A DNA stretch of 64,000 nt, taken from NCBI RefSeq assembly GCF_014842025.1, contig NZ_JACYUY010000005.1:186001-250000 (forward strand), given 5' to 3'. The stretch comes from Massilia sp. CFBP 13721 (GTDB lineage: Bacteria; Pseudomonadota; Gammaproteobacteria; Burkholderiales; Burkholderiaceae_D). The translations under genes and the position numbers were made by a program. Within the stretch, counting starts at the first letter, position 1. Each line of letters starts with the position of its first letter. Of the stretch, positions 32,086-41,922 are shown in pieces. A model generated the notes under the pieces. The model did no database searches. It was not told the origin of the DNA and saw only the letters and a list, made by a program, of their open reading frames with translations.

Positions 32086-35000
32086 TCAGGATGCGTCCGG
32101 CGCCGGCCGCCGCGGCAGCAGTTCGGCCACGATCGCATGCAGGCGGTCGATCGATACCGGCTTGCCGAGATGGGCCGAGAAACCCGCGCCGCGCGTCCGT
32201 GCGACATCGTTGTCGCGCCGTACGCCGCTGACCGCGATCGCCGGCAAGGCGGCCAGCTTCGGATTGGCGCGGATGCGCTCGATGAACGCATAACCATCCA
32301 TCCCGGGCATCGAGATATCCGAAATCAGCAGGTCAACCTGCTCGCACTCCAGGAAAGCGAGCCCTTGCTCGGCACTGGTGGCGCCGAACACGGTCGCCCC
32401 GCTCATCTCCAGCAGCGACTGGAACGCGCTCACCATCTCTTCCATGTCATCGACCACCAGCACGCGCAGGCCCGCCATGCAGTCTTCGGCGTTGCCCCCG
32501 CCGCCCGCCGCCAGGGCGCCGCCGCCGTGGAGCAGCGGCAGCCAGAAGCTGAAGCGGGCGCCCTTGCCGACGCCTTCCGAGAAGGCTTCCACACGCCCTC
32601 CGTGGAGCGTGACAATCTCGCGCACCAGCGCCAGGCCGATGCCCAGGCCGCCTGTCGAACGCGTGGTCACGGAGACGCTCTGGCCGTACATGTCGAATAC
32701 GTGCGGCAGGAAACTCGGCGCGATGCCCTGGCCGGTGTCGGCCACGTCGACGCGCGCCAGGTCGGCATCGCGTTCGAGCCGTACTTCGATACGCCCGCCC
32801 CCCGGGGTGAACTTGACGGCATTGCTCAGCAGGTTCATGAGCACCTGTTCGATGCGCACCAGGTCGGCCTGCACGTACAGTCCCTCGGCCTGGTTGACGA
32901 GTTCGATCTGGATCTCGCGCGCGGCCGGGTCGGCACGCTGGACGTCGACGATCCCCTGCAGCATCGGCCCCAGCGCCACCGGCGCCATCGCCAGCGACAG
33001 CTTGCCGGTACGTATGCGCGACATGTCCATCAGGTCGTCGATGATCTTGGCCTGGCTGAGCACCGCGTTGCGGATGATGGTGGCGGCGCGCATGAACGGC
33101 GCCGACTTGCGGATTTCCGGCATGCGCGAGAGCAGCTCGACGTTAATGTTGATCATGTTCAGCGGATGGCGCAGTTCATGCGACATCACCGACAGGAACT
33201 CGTCCTTCATGGCCGCCGCGTTCTGCGCTTCCTCGCGCGCCGCCCGCTCGCGTTCCAGGCGCCCGGTGGTGGGGTGCTCATCGTTGAATTCGCGCTCGGT
33301 GACGTCGCGCGCAATCTTCACGTAGCCGTGGAAGCCGCCATTGCGCAGCGGGGTCGTCACGCCGCTGCAGAAGAAGCGGCTGCCATCCTTGCGCAGGTGC
33401 CAGCGTTCGTCCTCGGCGCGCCCGTCGTCGCGCGCACGCGCGAGTTCCCCGGCCGGCATGCCGGCGGCCACATCCTCTGGCACGAACAGGCGCGTCGTGT
33501 GGTGGCCTTCCATTTCCTCCAGCGTCCAGCCGAACAGGTGGGTCGCGCCGCTGTTCCAGCTGGTGACGCGGCCCTCTTCGTCCATCGTGATGATGGCGTA
33601 GTCGGCGGCGCTTTCGGCCACCATGCGCATGCGCGCCTCGCTGGCGCGCGCCTTTTCCTCGGCTTCGCGCCGGGCGGTGATGTCGAAGAAGGTCATCACG
33701 GCGCCTTCGATGCGGTCCTCGTTGGTGCGGTAGGGCAGCATGCGCACGATGTAATGGCGGCCGTCGATGCTGCGCACTTCGCGCTCGACCAGGCGCAGCG
33801 TGTCGAAGCTGGTATTGACGTCCTCGGCCAGCTGGTCGTAGTCGAGGCGGTGGGTCAGGTCGAGCAGCGAACGGCCGATGTCGGACCCGATGATCGAGAA
33901 CAGCTCGGCCGCGCGCGGCGTGAAGCGCTTGATGCGCAAACCGCTGTCCACGAAGATCGTCGCGATGTCGGTCGAGGCGATCAGGTTGTTCAGGTCGTCG
34001 TTAGCCTTGCCGGTCTCCTCGACCTTCACCTTCAGCTCGTAGTTGACGGTGACGAGTTCCTCGTTCACAGACTGTAGCTCTTCCTTGCTGGTTTCCAGCT
34101 CTTCGGTGGCCGAGCGCAACTCTTCGTTGATGGCTTGCAGCTCCTCGTTCGAGGCGCGCAGCTCTTCGGTGGAGACTTCCGCGTTCTCGATCGTTTCCTG
34201 CAGCTGGATGCGCTTGCGCTGCAGTTCGGCCTCGAGCTGGGACAGCACGACGTCCTGGCTGCCGTTCGGCAGCAGCCCCGCCGCCTGGTCGGCCGTCTGC
34301 TCGACATGCTTGAACAGCACCAGCAGGAAATCGGTTTCGGCCTCCTCGTCGCGGAACGGGCGCACCGTCATGGCGACGGTACCGAGCTCCTTCCTGTCCG
34401 GCAGCTCGATCGGGCGGCATTCGACGCTGGCCACGTTCTGCGTCGCCTGGTAGATCCCCGAGCGCAATTCGAGCCGCAATTCCGGCAGCACCAGGGCCAG
34501 CAGGTTGCGCGAGGGCTCGCCGCCGCCCATGCGCAGGTAACGGCCGACCTCTTCCGACATGTGCACGATATTGCCCTCGCCGTCGATAACGGCCGAAGGC
34601 GGTGCGAACTGGGCCAGCGCGCGCTGGTGCAGCTCGGTGTACGAAAAGCGGCGCTTGCCCGGCAACTTCACGCGCATCGGGTCGACCAGGCGCGTAGTGG
34701 CCGCCGCCCCATGGTGGGGCTGGTACTGCAGGGTACGGGTACCGCCGCGGGCGCGGTAGATGCGGTTCTTCTTGTCGACCGGGATGAAGAATTCCGCGAC
34801 CGACTCGGCCGACTCCGAGCTGCCCAGGAACAGGTAGCCGCCCGGCTTCAGCGCGAAGTGGAAGGTCTGCAGCACGCGGATCTGCACCTCGCGGTTCAGG
34901 TAGATCAGCAGGTTGCGGCACGAAATCAGGTCGAGGCGCGAGAACGGCGGATCGCGCAGCAGGTTGTGGGCGGCGAACAGGACCCGGTCGCGCAGCGTCT

Positions 35001-36243
35001 TGCGGATCCGGTAGCGGTCGTCTTCCTTGGTGAAATACTGGCGCAGGCGCGAGGGCGTTACGTCGGTGATGATCGATGCCGGGTAATTGCCCGCGCGCGC
35101 AGTGGTGATGGCGCGCTCGTCGATGTCCGAGGCGAACACCTGGAAAACGGGGGGATGTTCCGACAGCGCCGCCTGGTCGGCCAGCAGCATGGCCATCGAA
35201 TACGCTTCCTCGCCGGTGGCGCAGGCCGCCACCCAGGCCCGCACCTCGTCGGTCGGCCCCTTGTCCTTGAACAGGTCGGGAAGGATCTCGCGTTCGAGCG
35301 ACTCGAAGGCTTCGCGGTCGCGGAAGAAATTGGTCACCCCGATCAGCATGTCGGCCAGCAGCGACTTGTACTCGGCGCTGTTGGAGGCGAGCACGTCGCG
35401 GTATTCGGGCAGGGTGCGGACCCCGCATACCTGCAGGCGCCGTTCGATGCGGCGCAGTACGGTCGCGCGCTTGTAATGGCGGAAATCGTGGCCGGAGTGG
35501 TTCAGGAGCATGCCGATGATTTCCTGCAGCGCGCTTTCGGCGGCCACGGTATCGACCGGCTCGCTCACATGGGCGACCGGCTGCTCGCCGTCGCCCGCCG
35601 GCGGCAACTCGATGGCGCGCGCATTGTTCCACAGCTCAATCAGCTTTTGCGGCATCTCGACCACGGGCAGCACGAAGTCGACCGCGCCGGTCAGGATCGC
35701 CGCCGCCGGCATGCCGTCGTGCTCGGCATCCTCGGGCAATTGCACCAGGGTCACGCCGCCCTGCTCCTTGACCCGCGCCAGGCCGACGGCCCCATCGGCC
35801 CCGGTGCCCGACAACACGATCGCGATCGCGCGTTCGCGGTGGGTTTCGGCCAGGGTACGGAAGAACATGTCGATCGCGATGTGGCGGCCGCGCGGACGTT
35901 CGAGCTCGTCGACCAGCAGCAGGCCGTCCCGCATCGCCATCTGCTGGTTGGGCGCGATCACGTACACATGGCCGGATTCGATACGTACGCGCGAACTGAC
36001 CTGGATGACGGGCATGCGCGTGGCGCGCTGCAGGATCGCGGCGGCGGAACTGGGGTGCTTGGGCGACAGGTGCAGGACGACCACGAAGGCCATTTCATGC
36101 ACGGCCGGCATGTTCTCGAACAGCTGCAACAGCGCCGGCAGGCCGCCAGCCGAAGCGCCGATGCCGACCACGGGAAACGCGAGCGTACTGCGCACAGTGC
36201 CGGCGGACATGGGCATGCTGGGCGCGTTGGCGGATTCGGACAT
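32086..36243 (-). CDS. CheB-CheR-PAS-histidine kinase-receiver fusion
   Basis: 1385 residues. CheB domain ~22-210 with all three catalytic residues (GIGASAGGLPALL, VLHLSPKHP, LSGTGADGAVGL). CheR domain ~245-510 (AACATGEEAYSMAM, ASDIDERAI, ISCRNLLIYLNRE). A long coiled coil (NEELQAINEELRSATEELE), two PAS domains, kinase His in VMSHELRHPLNM, HATPase (NLLSNAVKFTPGG, GGLGIGLALV) and a receiver with LLISDISMPGMDG. No membrane segments, so cytoplasmic. It carries in one chain what the 8.8-14.9 kb operon encodes as separate genes. Signal unknown. Confidence 0.93.
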   Translation of the reverse strand: MSESANAPSMPMSAGTVRSTLAFPVVGIGASAGGLPALLQLFENMPAVHEMAFVVVLHLSPKHPSSAAAILQRATRMPVIQVSSRVRIESGHVYVIAPNQQMAMRDGLLLVDELERPRGRHIAIDMFFRTLAETHRERAIAIVLSGTGADGAVGLARVKEQGGVTLVQLPEDAEHDGMPAAAILTGAVDFVLPVVEMPQKLIELWNNARAIELPPAGDGEQPVAHVSEPVDTVAAESALQEIIGMLLNHSGHDFRHYKRATVLRRIERRLQVCGVRTLPEYRDVLASNSAEYKSLLADMLIGVTNFFRDREAFESLEREILPDLFKDKGPTDEVRAWVAACATGEEAYSMAMLLADQAALSEHPPVFQVFASDIDERAITTARAGNYPASIITDVTPSRLRQYFTKEDDRYRIRKTLRDRVLFAAHNLLRDPPFSRLDLISCRNLLIYLNREVQIRVLQTFHFALKPGGYLFLGSSESAESVAEFFIPVDKKNRIYRARGGTRTLQYQPHHGAAATTRLVDPMRVKLPGKRRFSYTELHQRALAQFAPPSAVIDGEGNIVHMSEEVGRYLRMGGGEPSRNLLALVLPELRLELRSGIYQATQNVASVECRPIELPDRKELGTVAMTVRPFRDEEAETDFLLVLFKHVEQTADQAAGLLPNGSQDVVLSQLEAELQRKRIQLQETIENAEVSTEELRASNEELQAINEELRSATEELETSKEELQSVNEELVTVNYELKVKVEETGKANDDLNNLIASTDIATIFVDSGLRIKRFTPRAAELFSIIGSDIGRSLLDLTHRLDYDQLAEDVNTSFDTLRLVEREVRSIDGRHYIVRMLPYRTNEDRIEGAVMTFFDITARREAEEKARASEARMRMVAESAADYAIITMDEEGRVTSWNSGATHLFGWTLEEMEGHHTTRLFVPEDVAAGMPAGELARARDDGRAEDERWHLRKDGSRFFCSGVTTPLRNGGFHGYVKIARDVTEREFNDEHPTTGRLERERAAREEAQNAAAMKDEFLSVMSHELRHPLNMININVELLSRMPEIRKSAPFMRAATIIRNAVLSQAKIIDDLMDMSRIRTGKLSLAMAPVALGPMLQGIVDVQRADPAAREIQIELVNQAEGLYVQADLVRIEQVLMNLLSNAVKFTPGGGRIEVRLERDADLARVDVADTGQGIAPSFLPHVFDMYGQSVSVTTRSTGGLGIGLALVREIVTLHGGRVEAFSEGVGKGARFSFWLPLLHGGGALAAGGGGNAEDCMAGLRVLVVDDMEEMVSAFQSLLEMSGATVFGATSAEQGLAFLECEQVDLLISDISMPGMDGYAFIERIRANPKLAALPAIAVSGVRRDNDVARTRGAGFSAHLGKPVSIDRLHAIVAELLPRRPAPDAS

Positions 36244-36375
36244 GTTTTCGGAGCAAAAGATGAAATGCCAAGTTTAGACTATCCGTTATGTATTTTGGCT
36301 GGAATGTGAAAAAGTTTATATCTTTTTCTGGCGCTGGCTACTGAAATCGGCCCCGTGCTCGCCCCGGCTACCGGC

Positions 36376-36762
36376 TCAGCTCCCGAAATACCGCAGTTCG
36401 AAGTCGAGCGCCCACTGCAGCTTCGAGGACGACAGCGGCGCCCGGATGATGGCGTCGCATTCGCCCATCCAGGCTTCGTTGGCGGCCTCGGGCGCCTGTT
36501 CGTTGAAGCCGACCACGGCGCTCCCGGGTGCGACCGCGCGCAGCTCCTGTACGAAACTGCGCTCACCCCCCGGCTGTATGGCGCCGATACTCGTGAGAAT
36601 GACGTCGAAGCGCACCGTGCCAAGCGCCTTGAGCGCCGCGCGCCGGCCGGACGCGGTAACGGCCATGTGGCCCATGGCGCCGAGCAGACGGCGGATGTCG
36701 GCCGGATCGCGCGCCGAAGGGTGGATGACGAGGATGGTTTTGCGTTGGGTAGCCATACACAT
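36376..36762 (-). CDS. pseudo-receiver protein
   Basis: 128 residues with a CheY-like secondary structure pattern (KTILVIHPSARDPADIRRLLGAMGHMAVTASG). All three key receiver residues are lost: the acidic pair is His-Pro (VIHPS), the phosphorylation site is Thr-Ser (VILTSIGAI) and the lysine region reads RAPLSSSK. It cannot be phosphorylated in the usual way. Starts MCM at 36762 or M at 36756; neither has a ribosome site. Lies behind the promoter region of the giant kinase, on the same strand, 130 bases upstream of it. Confidence 0.7.
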   Translation of the reverse strand: MCMATQRKTILVIHPSARDPADIRRLLGAMGHMAVTASGRRAALKALGTVRFDVILTSIGAIQPGGERSFVQELRAVAPGSAVVGFNEQAPEAANEAWMGECDAIIRAPLSSSKLQWALDFELRYFGS

Positions 36763-36877
36763 GGGTTTATGGCTGTTTTGCCGATATCAAGAGCGCATGC
36801 CCCCTTTATTTTGCCGAGGTGCCATCAGGCATGACCGTGCGGCAGCAAAACGTGTCGGAACGGCACGCCCGCTGGTC

Positions 36878-36909
36878 TATAATCGTTAGTCTGTTGATAC
36901 ATCATGGAG
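36878..36909 (+). promoter_or_regulatory. -10 box and ribosome site of the receiver gene
   Basis: TATAAT at 36878-36883 places transcription start near 36890. GGAG at 36906-36909 stands 5 bases before the GTG at 36915, which supports that GTG start. No good -35 box. Confidence 0.45.
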
Positions 36910-36914
36910 TCGCC

Positions 36915-37367
36915 GTGTACGGTACGCCGCATGTCCGCTGGTTGTCGAATGCCGTCCCACCCGGGACCATGGGTGCGCGGGCCGATGAAAAAGATGCCGG
37001 CGCCGGCGCCGGCGCAGGCCTGGTACGCAAGGTACTGGTCGTCGACGACGAAGCGGACCTGGCCGACTTGGCCGACGCGCTGCTCACCAGCCGCGGCCTC
37101 GACGTCGTGGTCGCCAACTCGGCCATGGAAGCGCTGCGCATCCTGGAAGGGGACAGCGATATCGACGCCGTCTTTTCCGACATCATGATGCCTGGCATGA
37201 ACGGCCTGCAGCTGGCCGACGCCGTCAGCGAGTTCTTCCCGCGCATCAAGATCGTGCTGACCTCCGGCTTCACGGTGCCGGGCATGCTGGCCGACCGCGA
37301 GCGCAGCTACCTGTTCACCACCAAGCCCTACCGGATCGAGACCATCATGAAGCTGCTGCGCAGCTGA
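36915..37367 (+). CDS. single-domain response regulator
   Basis: About 150 residues; the receiver spans RKVLVVDDEADLADL to the end. The Asp-Asp pair, phosphorylatable Asp in VFSDIMMPGMNG and Lys in FTTKPYRIETI are present. No output domain, so it works as a phosphate shuttle or by protein contact. Transcription probably starts near 36890, which rules out the upstream ATGs; GTG 36915 has a ribosome site, ATG 36969 is the alternative. The pseudo-receiver is divergent from it. Confidence 0.82.
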   Translation: MYGTPHVRWLSNAVPPGTMGARADEKDAGAGAGAGLVRKVLVVDDEADLADLADALLTSRGLDVVVANSAMEALRILEGDSDIDAVFSDIMMPGMNGLQLADAVSEFFPRIKIVLTSGFTVPGMLADRERSYLFTTKPYRIETIMKLLRS

Positions 37368-37436
37368 GCAGCCGAAGGTTGTAGAATGGCGGTCCTGGTA
37401 CGGCGATCCGTTCCTGCCTTCCCGAATACAACCCAC

Positions 37437-40106
37437 ATGACCACCGTTCCCACCGAAATCAACGCCGCCGCGGCCCGCGCAACCTCCGAAAAAGTCACCC
37501 CGATGATGGCCCAGTACCTGGGCATCAAGGCCGATTACCCCACCATGCTGGTGTTCTACCGCATGGGCGACTTCTACGAGCTGTTCCACGACGACGCCGA
37601 AAAGGCGGCGCGCATCCTCGGCATCACCCTGACCGCGCGCGGCTCCTCCGGCGGCAACCCGATCAGGATGTGCGGCGTGCCCTTCCACTCGCTCGACGGC
37701 TACCTGGCCAAGCTGGTCAAGCTGGGCGAATCGTGCGCAATCTGCGAGCAGATCGGCGATCCGGCCACGAGTAAAGGTCCGGTCGAGCGCAAGGTGGTGC
37801 GCGTGGTCACGCCCGGTACCCTGACCGACTCCGACCTGCTGCCCGAAAAGGCCGAGCGCGCGCTGCTGGCGCTGTGCACTGTCTCCCAGCGCAAGTCGAG
37901 CACGGTCGGCCTGGCCTGGCTGTCGCTGGCCAGCGGCGCGCTGCGCCTGATGGAATTCAGTGGCGACGAGCGCACGGTGGCGGCGCGCCTGGCGCAGGAA
38001 CTCGAGCGCATCTCTCCAGCCGAGATCCTGCGCGCCGACGATGGCGACATGTTCGAGGAAAATCCCTTCGCCCATACCCAGCGCGTGCCGGAATGGCATT
38101 TCGACGTGGTCAAGGGCCACAAGGCGCTGCTCGAGCAGCTGGGCGTGGCCACCCTCACCGGCTTCGGCGCCGATGGCCTGGGCGCGGCGTTCGGCGCCGC
38201 CGGCGCACTGCTGCGCTATGCGCAATCGACCCAGGGCCGCGGCCTGCAGCACGTCAACAGCCTGGCGGTCGAGAGCGAGAACGAGTTCATCGGCCTCGAT
38301 GCCGCTACCCGCCGCAACCTGGAGCTCACCGAAACCATCCGCGGCCAGGAGTCGCCGACGCTGTTTTCGCTGCTCGACGGCTGCCGCACCCCGATGGGCT
38401 CGCGCCTGCTGCGCCACTGGCTGCACCATGCCAAACGCGACCAGGCCGTGGCGCGTTCGCGCCATGAAGCGATCGAGGCACTGGCCCAGGGCGATGCGAC
38501 GGCCGACTTGTCCGCGACCCTGAACGACGTGCCCGACATCGAGCGCATCACGACGCGCATCGCGCTGCTGACGGTGCGTCCGCGCGACCTGGCCAGCCTG
38601 CGCGACGGCTTGAAGCAATTGCCGGCCTTGCGCCAACAGGTGGCGCGCTGCTTCATTCCGGGCGACTCCGGCCTCTTGCGCACGCTGCACGACGCCCTCG
38701 ACACGCCCCTGCCTTGCCTCGACCTGCTGGCGCGCGCGGTGGCCGAGGAGCCGGCGGCGATGGTGCGCGACGGCGGCGTGTTCGCCAGCGGCTTCGATTC
38801 CGAACTGGACGAGTTGCGCGCGCTGTCGCAGAACGCCGGCCAGTTCCTGGTCGACCTCGAAACGCGCGAGCGTGCCCGTACCGGCATCGCCAACCTGCGC
38901 GTCGAGTACAACCGCGTGCACGGCTTTTATATCGAGGTCACCAACGGCCAGGCCGACAAGGTGCCGGACGACTACCGCCGCCGCCAGACGCTGAAGAACT
39001 GCGAGCGCTACATCACTCCCGAACTGAAAGCCTTCGAGGACAAGGCGCTGTCGGCCCAGGACAAGGCGCTGGTGCGCGAAAAGGCCTTGTACGACGAACT
39101 GCTGACCTGCCTGGCGCCGCACATCGGCGACCTGCAGCGTGTCGCCCAGGGCCTGGCCCAGATCGATACGCTGGTGGCGCTAACCAGCCATGCGCTGCCC
39201 CACAACTGGTGCGCGCCAGAGCTGGTCGATGCGCCTTGTCTCTCCATCGTCGAGGGCCGCCATCCGGTGGTGGAACGCCAGATCGAACGCTTCATCGCCA
39301 ACGATTGCAAGCTGTCCAACGACAGGCGCCTGCTGCTCATTACCGGCCCCAACATGGGCGGTAAATCGACCTTCATGCGCCAGACCGCGCTGATCGTGCT
39401 GCTGGCCTACGTCGGCAGCTACGTGCCGGCGACGAGCGCGACGATCGGCCCGATCGACCGCATCTTCACCCGCATCGGCGCCAACGACGACCTGGCCGGC
39501 GGGCGCTCGACCTTCATGGTCGAGATGACCGAATCGGCCGCGATCCTCAACAGCGCCACCGAGCATTCGCTGGTGCTGATGGACGAAGTCGGGCGCGGCA
39601 CCTCCACTTTCGACGGCCTGGCGCTGGCCTGGGCGATCGCGCGCCACCTGATCGACAACAGCCGCAGTTTTACCCTGTTTGCGACCCATTATTTCGAGCT
39701 GACCCAGCTGCCCGAGAGCCACCCGAGCGCGGCCAACGTGCACCTGTCGGCGGTCGAGCACAAGGACACCATCGTCTTCCTGCACGCGGTGCAGGAGGGC
39801 CCGGCCTCGCAGAGCTATGGCTTGCAGGTGGCGCAGCTGGCGGGCGTGCCCCCAAGCGTGATCAAGGCCGCGCGCAAGCACCTGGCGCGCCTCGAATCGC
39901 AGGCGGTCGGCACCACGCCGCAGCTCGACCTGTTCGCGCTGCCTTGCGACGAGGCCGAAGAGGAGCCGGCCGTGGCCGAAGCAGCCGTGCCATCCGCGCT
40001 GGCCGTCGCCCTGGACGAACTCGACCCGGACGCCCTCACCCCGCGCGAAGCGCTCGAACGGCTCTACGAGCTCAAGCGCCTGGCCGTCATGCGCGACCCG
40101 GTCTGA
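37437..40106 (+). CDS. mutS: DNA mismatch repair protein MutS
   Basis: Recognises mismatches and small loops and starts methyl-independent or MutH-free repair with MutL. About 889 residues. Mismatch-binding motif [14 protein letters not shown] near residue 45, Walker [19 protein letters not shown], Walker [22 protein letters not shown], then the helix-turn-helix [10 protein letters not shown]. The ATG at 37386 overlaps a probable TAGAAT -10 box (37382-37387), so the start at 37437 is used. Its stop overlaps the next gene by one base. Confidence 0.97.
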   Translation: MTTVPTEINAAAARATSEKVTPMMAQYLGIKADYPTMLVFYRMGDFYELFHDDAEKAARILGITLTARGSSGGNPIRMCGVPFHSLDGYLAKLVKLGESCAICEQIGDPATSKGPVERKVVRVVTPGTLTDSDLLPEKAERALLALCTVSQRKSSTVGLAWLSLASGALRLMEFSGDERTVAARLAQELERISPAEILRADDGDMFEENPFAHTQRVPEWHFDVVKGHKALLEQLGVATLTGFGADGLGAAFGAAGALLRYAQSTQGRGLQHVNSLAVESENEFIGLDAATRRNLELTETIRGQESPTLFSLLDGCRTPMGSRLLRHWLHHAKRDQAVARSRHEAIEALAQGDATADLSATLNDVPDIERITTRIALLTVRPRDLASLRDGLKQLPALRQQVARCFIPGDSGLLRTLHDALDTPLPCLDLLARAVAEEPAAMVRDGGVFASGFDSELDELRALSQNAGQFLVDLETRERARTGIANLRVEYNRVHGFYIEVTNGQADKVPDDYRRRQTLKNCERYITPELKAFEDKALSAQDKALVREKALYDELLTCLAPHIGDLQRVAQGLAQIDTLVALTSHALPHNWCAPELVDAPCLSIVEGRHPVVERQIERFIANDCKLSNDRRLLLITGPNMGGKSTFMRQTALIVLLAYVGSYVPATSATIGPIDRIFTRIGANDDLAGGRSTFMVEMTESAAILNSATEHSLVLMDEVGRGTSTFDGLALAWAIARHLIDNSRSFTLFATHYFELTQLPESHPSAANVHLSAVEHKDTIVFLHAVQEGPASQSYGLQVAQLAGVPPSVIKAARKHLARLESQAVGTTPQLDLFALPCDEAEEEPAVAEAAVPSALAVALDELDPDALTPREALERLYELKRLAVMRDPV

Positions 40107-41074
40107 TGCCGCGCCCGCGTTCCCTGCTGCTGTTGGCCGCGCTGGCGGCGGTGCTGTCGGCGCCGGCGGCCGGTGCCCAAGGTGGTGAAAATAAGGGCGA
40201 CCGCAAGGGAAACGATGCGCACCGCTTCGCCGTCATCGGCCATAGCTTCGCGAAGCCGGGCGATGCGCGCTTCAAGGCGGCGCTGGCGGAGACGAGCGAG
40301 AAGTCGCTCGCCTTTGTCGTCGTCACCGGCATCAAGGCGGCAAGCGAGCCATGCGGCGACAAGCTGTACCAGGAGCGGCGCGACCTGCTCGACAAGGCGA
40401 AGCGTCCTGTCGTCGTGGTCCCCGCCGGCAGCGACTGGACCGAATGCCGCAACTCGGCTGGCCGCACCAACGCCGTCGAGCGCCTGAACCGGCTGCGCGA
40501 ACTCTTCCACGGCGAATTGAATACCGCGGGCTCGAAGAAGCTGGAACTGACGCGCCTGTCGGCCAGCCCGCGTTTTCGCAGCTATGCCGAGAACGCCCAC
40601 TGGAGCGTCGACTCGGTGCTGTACGCCACCGTCAACCTCCCGGCCAACAACAACCATTACCTGGCCGCGGCCGGGCGCAACAGCGAATACGAAGACCGGC
40701 TGGTGGCGACGCGCTTCTGGCTCAACCGCCTGTTCACGCTGGCGCGGCGCGACAAGGTCGATGCGATCGTGCTGTTCTCGGAAGGCGACATGAAACCCCT
40801 GCAGCTCGAGCCGACCGGCCTGCGCGGCCTGCTGCGCCGGGCGCCGGTGGCGCAGGATGGTTTCGCCGCGGTACGCAAGCAGGTGCAATCGCTGGCACAG
40901 CGCTTCAAGGGCAAGGTGTTATTGGTGGACAGCGAGGCTTTGCCGAAGAAGGCGACACCGGCGATCGAGTGGCGCGACAATGTCGGGCACGTATCGGTGG
41001 GGAACGATGCGGTCGAGATCGACGTGACGCCGGGGGAGAAGGCGTTGTTCAGCGTGAAGGACGCGGCCGAGTGA
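40106..41074 (+). CDS. secreted metallophosphoesterase-like pseudoenzyme
   Basis: 322 residues with a signal peptide (LLLLAALAAVLSAPAAGA). The body follows a calcineurin-like phosphoesterase family, but metal ligands seem lost. Where relatives have a GD-type first motif it reads FAVIGHSFAKPGD, the second reads VVVTGIKAASEPCGDKLY and the third VVPAGSDWTECRNSAG in place of a GDNEW-type motif. Structural residues such as SEPCGD, YQERRDLL and ERLNRLRELF remain. So either an inactive relative or one with changed chemistry. Begins inside the mutS stop (TGATG). The family assignment is mine, from pattern. Confidence 0.65.
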   Translation: MPRPRSLLLLAALAAVLSAPAAGAQGGENKGDRKGNDAHRFAVIGHSFAKPGDARFKAALAETSEKSLAFVVVTGIKAASEPCGDKLYQERRDLLDKAKRPVVVVPAGSDWTECRNSAGRTNAVERLNRLRELFHGELNTAGSKKLELTRLSASPRFRSYAENAHWSVDSVLYATVNLPANNNHYLAAAGRNSEYEDRLVATRFWLNRLFTLARRDKVDAIVLFSEGDMKPLQLEPTGLRGLLRRAPVAQDGFAAVRKQVQSLAQRFKGKVLLVDSEALPKKATPAIEWRDNVGHVSVGNDAVEIDVTPGEKALFSVKDAAE

Positions 41075-41117
41075 GGTGAGCCGCGTGGCTAAAACGCGGT
41101 CAACGTGACCTTGCGTT

Positions 41118-41220
41118 CCGCGTGGGCTCGGGGTCCTGCGCGGCCCGGCCCACCCTACGATGCACCGCCGTGTAGGGTGGGGCAATTGAGGCCGGGGGCC
41201 TCAATTGCGAGCCCACGCGG
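41118..41220. repeat. GTAGGGTGG palindrome family, two arms (locus F)
   Basis: First arm 41118-41158 (CCGCGTGGGC...CCCACCCTAC), second arm 41172-41220 (GTAGGGTGGG...GCCCACGCGG). The second encloses a 12-bp perfect stem, GCAATTGAGGCC / GGCCTCAATTGC. Between convergent genes. Confidence 0.8.
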
Positions 41221-41301
41221 ACATATGCATCGTGATGGCGTCACCACAAACCACCGCGCCACATGCAAAACCGGGGACACTTGTCCCCGGCTATTCATCT
41301 A

Positions 41302-41844
41302 TCAATGCAGCGGCTGGCTACGGAAGTGGTCACCCTCTTCGCCGTCGTCCGCGTCTTCACCGTGGTGGTGGCCGTGGGCGCCGTGCACGTGGCCGTGGGC
41401 GATCTCTTCATCGGTGGCGGCGCGCACGTCAACCACCGACAATTCGAAGCGCAGGGCCATGCCCGCCAGCGGGTGGTTACCGTCGAGCACGACCTTGTCG
41501 TCGGCGATTTCGGTGACGGTGAAAATCATCGGCTCGTCGTCGGGCGCGCCGTCGGCCATGCCTTCGAACTGCATGCCCACTTCCAGCGGCTCGGGCAGCA
41601 GCTTGCGGTCTTCGACCTTGACCAGTTCCGCATCGTAGTCGCCGAAGGCGTCGTCCGGTTCCACTTGCAGGGTCGACGAATAGCCAACTTCCTTGCCGTC
41701 GAGTTCTTCTTCGATCTTCGGCAGGGTGTTTTCGTAACCGCCGTGCAGGTAGACCATCGGCTGCGCGCCTTCTTCGATCAGGTTGTTCTGTGCATCCGAC
41801 AGTTTGTAATTGACCGTCACGACCGTATTCTTGGCAATCTTCAT
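41302..41844 (-). CDS. slyD: FKBP-type peptidyl-prolyl isomerase, SlyD type
   Basis: Cytoplasmic prolyl isomerase/chaperone and nickel-binding protein, 180 residues. FKBP part with LIEEGAQPMVYLHG and DAFGDYDAELV; the inserted flap domain lies between VGMQFEG and LDGNHPLAG; the tail HGHVHGAHGHHHGED is the histidine-rich metal-binding end. GGAAATGCG precedes the ATG. Divergent from roxA. Confidence 0.95.
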   Translation of the reverse strand: MKIAKNTVVTVNYKLSDAQNNLIEEGAQPMVYLHGGYENTLPKIEEELDGKEVGYSSTLQVEPDDAFGDYDAELVKVEDRKLLPEPLEVGMQFEGMADGAPDDEPMIFTVTEIADDKVVLDGNHPLAGMALRFELSVVDVRAATDEEIAHGHVHGAHGHHHGEDADDGEEGDHFRSQPLH

Positions 41845-41911
41845 CGCATTTCCTTTCGTTGTAAGGGGCAAATTATAACCCTTCGTCCGCTGCCGCTCCG
41901 ATAGCGCTGGT

Positions 41912-41917
41912 TATAAT
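41912..41917 (+). promoter_or_regulatory. -10 box just upstream of roxA
   Basis: TATAAT ends 5 bases before the roxA ATG, so the transcript would begin at or within a base or two of the start codon and be leaderless. No ribosome-binding site is present upstream of the ATG, in agreement. No clear -35 box. Confidence 0.5.
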
Positions 41918-41922
41918 GGCGC

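Noticed and set aside
32137-36309. Long plus-strand frames over the CheB-CheR-kinase gene
   Set aside because: Antisense shadows without motifs.
36825-39122. 765-codon minus-strand frame over the receiver gene and mutS
   Set aside because: Shadow of two confirmed genes; no domain seen.
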